A DNA stretch of 64,000 bases from Paenibacillus apiarius (GTDB taxonomy: Bacteria; Bacillota; Bacilli; Paenibacillales; Paenibacillaceae), in contig NZ_JAFFHZ010000001.1 of the NCBI RefSeq assembly GCF_017052585.1, positions 558,001 to 622,000 on the forward strand, given 5' to 3'. Both the position numbers and the translations under genes were made by a program. The notes under the pieces were generated by a model. It saw only the letters and a program-made list of their open reading frames with translations. It was not told the DNA's origin and searched no databases. Below, piece after piece: positions 62,577-64,000 of the stretch. Positions within the stretch are counted from its first letter, which is position 1, and each line of letters opens with the position of its first letter.

Positions 62577-62759
62577 GTGCAAAAGTACAGCTTAAAACAT
62601 AAAATAGTCCTTTTTGGATTCAGGAGACTGCAAAAATGCAGGTGAAACCGCCGCTTTCCATCTATCAAGCCTCATTTGGCGCATATGGAATGCACTTTTG
62701 CAGCAGAATCTGACAATCGCAGGGGAAACGATGAATTGAGATGTACTTTTGCAGCAACG
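62577..62759. repeat. Cluster of TGCAAAA(G/A)T motifs in both orientations
   Basis: GTGCAAAAGTACA (62577), ACTGCAAAAATGCAG (62627), TGCACTTTTGCAGCAGAA (62691) and TGTACTTTTGCAGCAACG (62742): two forward, two inverted copies of one motif within 183 bases, so long-range pairing is possible. Non-coding. It lies just beyond the chitinase stop. Confidence 0.6.
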
Positions 62760-62790
62760 ACCGCATATTGCAGTCATACTGTTCTGCAAA

Positions 62791-64000
62791 TTATCGCTCT
62801 TGCTTCAGCTTCCACAGCGCCGGCACGTTCGGCGGCTCCCAGCCTTGCAGCGAGGTATGGCTTTGCACACATTTATACACTGTGCCGTTGTAGGCCACTT
62901 CATCATTTAATCGATAGGCGGTTCCTGCTGACCAAGCTCCCGGTCCGGACTGCTCATCTGTCGTCACCTCGATGGACGCGCCTTTCGATACGTTGCCTGC
63001 GGCATCATAAGCGGTCACGGTGAAATGATACGCCGTGTTCGGATTCAATCCCGTGATGTCCGCAGACGGGGCGCTCACCTTCGCGCTCTTGGAGCCGTAC
63101 ACAACCGTATAGCCTGCGATCCCGACGTTATCGGCGGAAGCAGTCCAGCTCAAGCTCACGCTGGTCGATGTTTTCCCCGTCACCTGCAATTGCGAAGGCG
63201 CGGTTGGAGGCGTTTCATCAACGTCTGCAGAGGTCGTGACCGCTACTGCATTGCTCGGTCCGGACAACTTGCCTGCCGCATCTCTGGCTTTAACCGTGAA
63301 CGTATAAGCCGTGTCTGGAGTTAACTCTGTTACGGTATGATTTGTCGGCTGGACCGCTGTCAAATAGCTTCCGTTTTTGTACACCTTATAGGCCGCCGCT
63401 TCCGCCGACGCGTTCCACGCAAGCGACACGCTGTTCGCCGTTACCTTCGCAGCGCGCAATTGGTCTGGGGCCAACGGAATTGGCGGGTTTGGCTTCGTTC
63501 CATCCAGATACGCCCGGTGTTTCTCGGAAAATTCGAACTTATTGAAGCGGTCCCAGTTGATGGACCAAGTCATCAAGCCTCTTAACCCAGGATACCCCGC
63601 TGCGTTACGCAGCTTGTAGCGTCCTCCGAACGATTGTCCCTTCATTGCGTAATCAAGCGCCTTATGAACTTCGGACACTGGCGTAAATCCGCCGCCTGCA
63701 TTCACATTCGCAGGCAGACCGATGACTACTTGATCCGGTCGAAGCGGCGCAAAAAAACGATCCTGTTTTTTCGCCACCGGGAATCCTGTCAGCACCATAT
63801 CAACCATCGCCACATGAAAATCAGCATCGCCCATCGCATAATACGTATCATCGAGCGCCGTAATGGAGCCGGAATTGTAATGCTGCACCTGCAACCAATC
63901 CAATATGTCGCGCAATCCCTCAATGACCGGCAAATAAGCGCCCGCCCGATTATCTGCGCCAGTTGCGTTCCCGCCGTAGAAGCTATAGCCTACCTGCACG
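62791..64000 (-). CDS. GH18 chitinase with two FN3 domains and CBM5/12, N-terminal part outside window
   Basis: About 403 residues of a secreted chitinase; the 5' part lies beyond the window, and the apparent start at the edge is only an internal Val codon. Visible order: the end of the GH18 barrel (about 1-170) with LQVQHYNSG and GLMTWSINWDRFNKFEF (the barrel-closing Trp), two fibronectin type III domains (about 180-260 and 270-350), and a C-terminal CBM5/12-like chitin-binding module (AWSAGTAYRLNDEVAYNGTVYKC..., LQGWEPPNVPALW). The catalytic DxxDxDxE motif is not in the window. It hydrolyses chitin outside the cell. Confidence 0.9.
   Translation of the reverse strand, partial: VQVGYSFYGGNATGADNRAGAYLPVIEGLRDILDWLQVQHYNSGSITALDDTYYAMGDADFHVAMVDMVLTGFPVAKKQDRFFAPLRPDQVVIGLPANVNAGGGFTPVSEVHKALDYAMKGQSFGGRYKLRNAAGYPGLRGLMTWSINWDRFNKFEFSEKHRAYLDGTKPNPPIPLAPDQLRAAKVTANSVSLAWNASAEAAAYKVYKNGSYLTAVQPTNHTVTELTPDTAYTFTVKARDAAGKLSGPSNAVAVTTSADVDETPPTAPSQLQVTGKTSTSVSLSWTASADNVGIAGYTVVYGSKSAKVSAPSADITGLNPNTAYHFTVTAYDAAGNVSKGASIEVTTDEQSGPGAWSAGTAYRLNDEVAYNGTVYKCVQSHTSLQGWEPPNVPALWKLKQER

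Overview
The window looks like chromosomal DNA of a spore-forming Gram-positive bacterium of the Paenibacillus type. Base composition is mixed to slightly GC-rich. Strong AGGAGG-type ribosome sites are common, as are TTG and GTG starts. Gene content fits: a YjcZ-like small spore-type protein, DUF1836, DUF3906, YesL and YugP proteins, a citramalate synthase, copper-amine-oxidase-N domain surface proteins and a chitinase with FN3/CBM modules. No rRNA, tRNA, CRISPR array, prophage or integrase is visible. The assignment rests on family recognition by reading, not on a search.

Layout. 1-8.7 kb: the end of a GGDEF protein, an ABC-2 exporter pair, two RsmF-type rRNA m5C methyltransferase paralogues facing away from each other, RsuA and a Cof-type HAD phosphatase. 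9-14.4 kb: a MacB/YknXYZ-like exporter, then an MFS exporter with a winged-helix regulator. 14.4-15.2 kb: gene-free DNA with a 190 bp hairpin element (MITE-like) flanked by a perfect 7 bp duplication. 15.2-17 kb: ribulose monophosphate genes hxlA-hxlB-hxlR (formaldehyde fixation). 17-20.7 kb: GNAT, CNNM/CorC-type, DUF1836 and a small secreted protein. 21-23.7 kb: sulfide oxidation operon (SQR plus a CstB-like persulfide dioxygenase-rhodanese). 24-26 kb: DeoR regulator with an MFS carrier; a second copy of the hairpin element follows. 26.4-28.8 kb: DUF309, small alarmone synthetase, PyrD.

29.3-36.6 kb is the most unusual block. It encodes a CHASE2 adenylate cyclase, a secreted FecR/cohesin-like protein, a secreted NHL-propeller protein with stalk domain and a membrane-anchored L,D-transpeptidase, all on the minus strand and the last three tightly spaced. 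I read it as a possible envelope-sensing and wall-modification system using a cyclic nucleotide.

36.7-53.7 kb is mostly housekeeping and stress genes: ferredoxin, SOS-boxed dinB, cimA, a ResA-like thioredoxin, MFS, JAMM peptidase, MerR, YugP, LysR, rhomboid, tpx, YesL, a DEAD-box helicase, YitT and an FMN reductase. It also holds a strong candidate for a free-standing structured RNA (48.4-48.65 kb) and another repeat element. 54-61.6 kb: a cytoplasmic-type sulfatase and a complete oligopeptide ABC importer (oppABCDF order). The window ends inside a GH18 chitinase.

Many starts were moved inward because the longest ORF begins inside its own ribosome site; several of the corrected starts are TTG or GTG.
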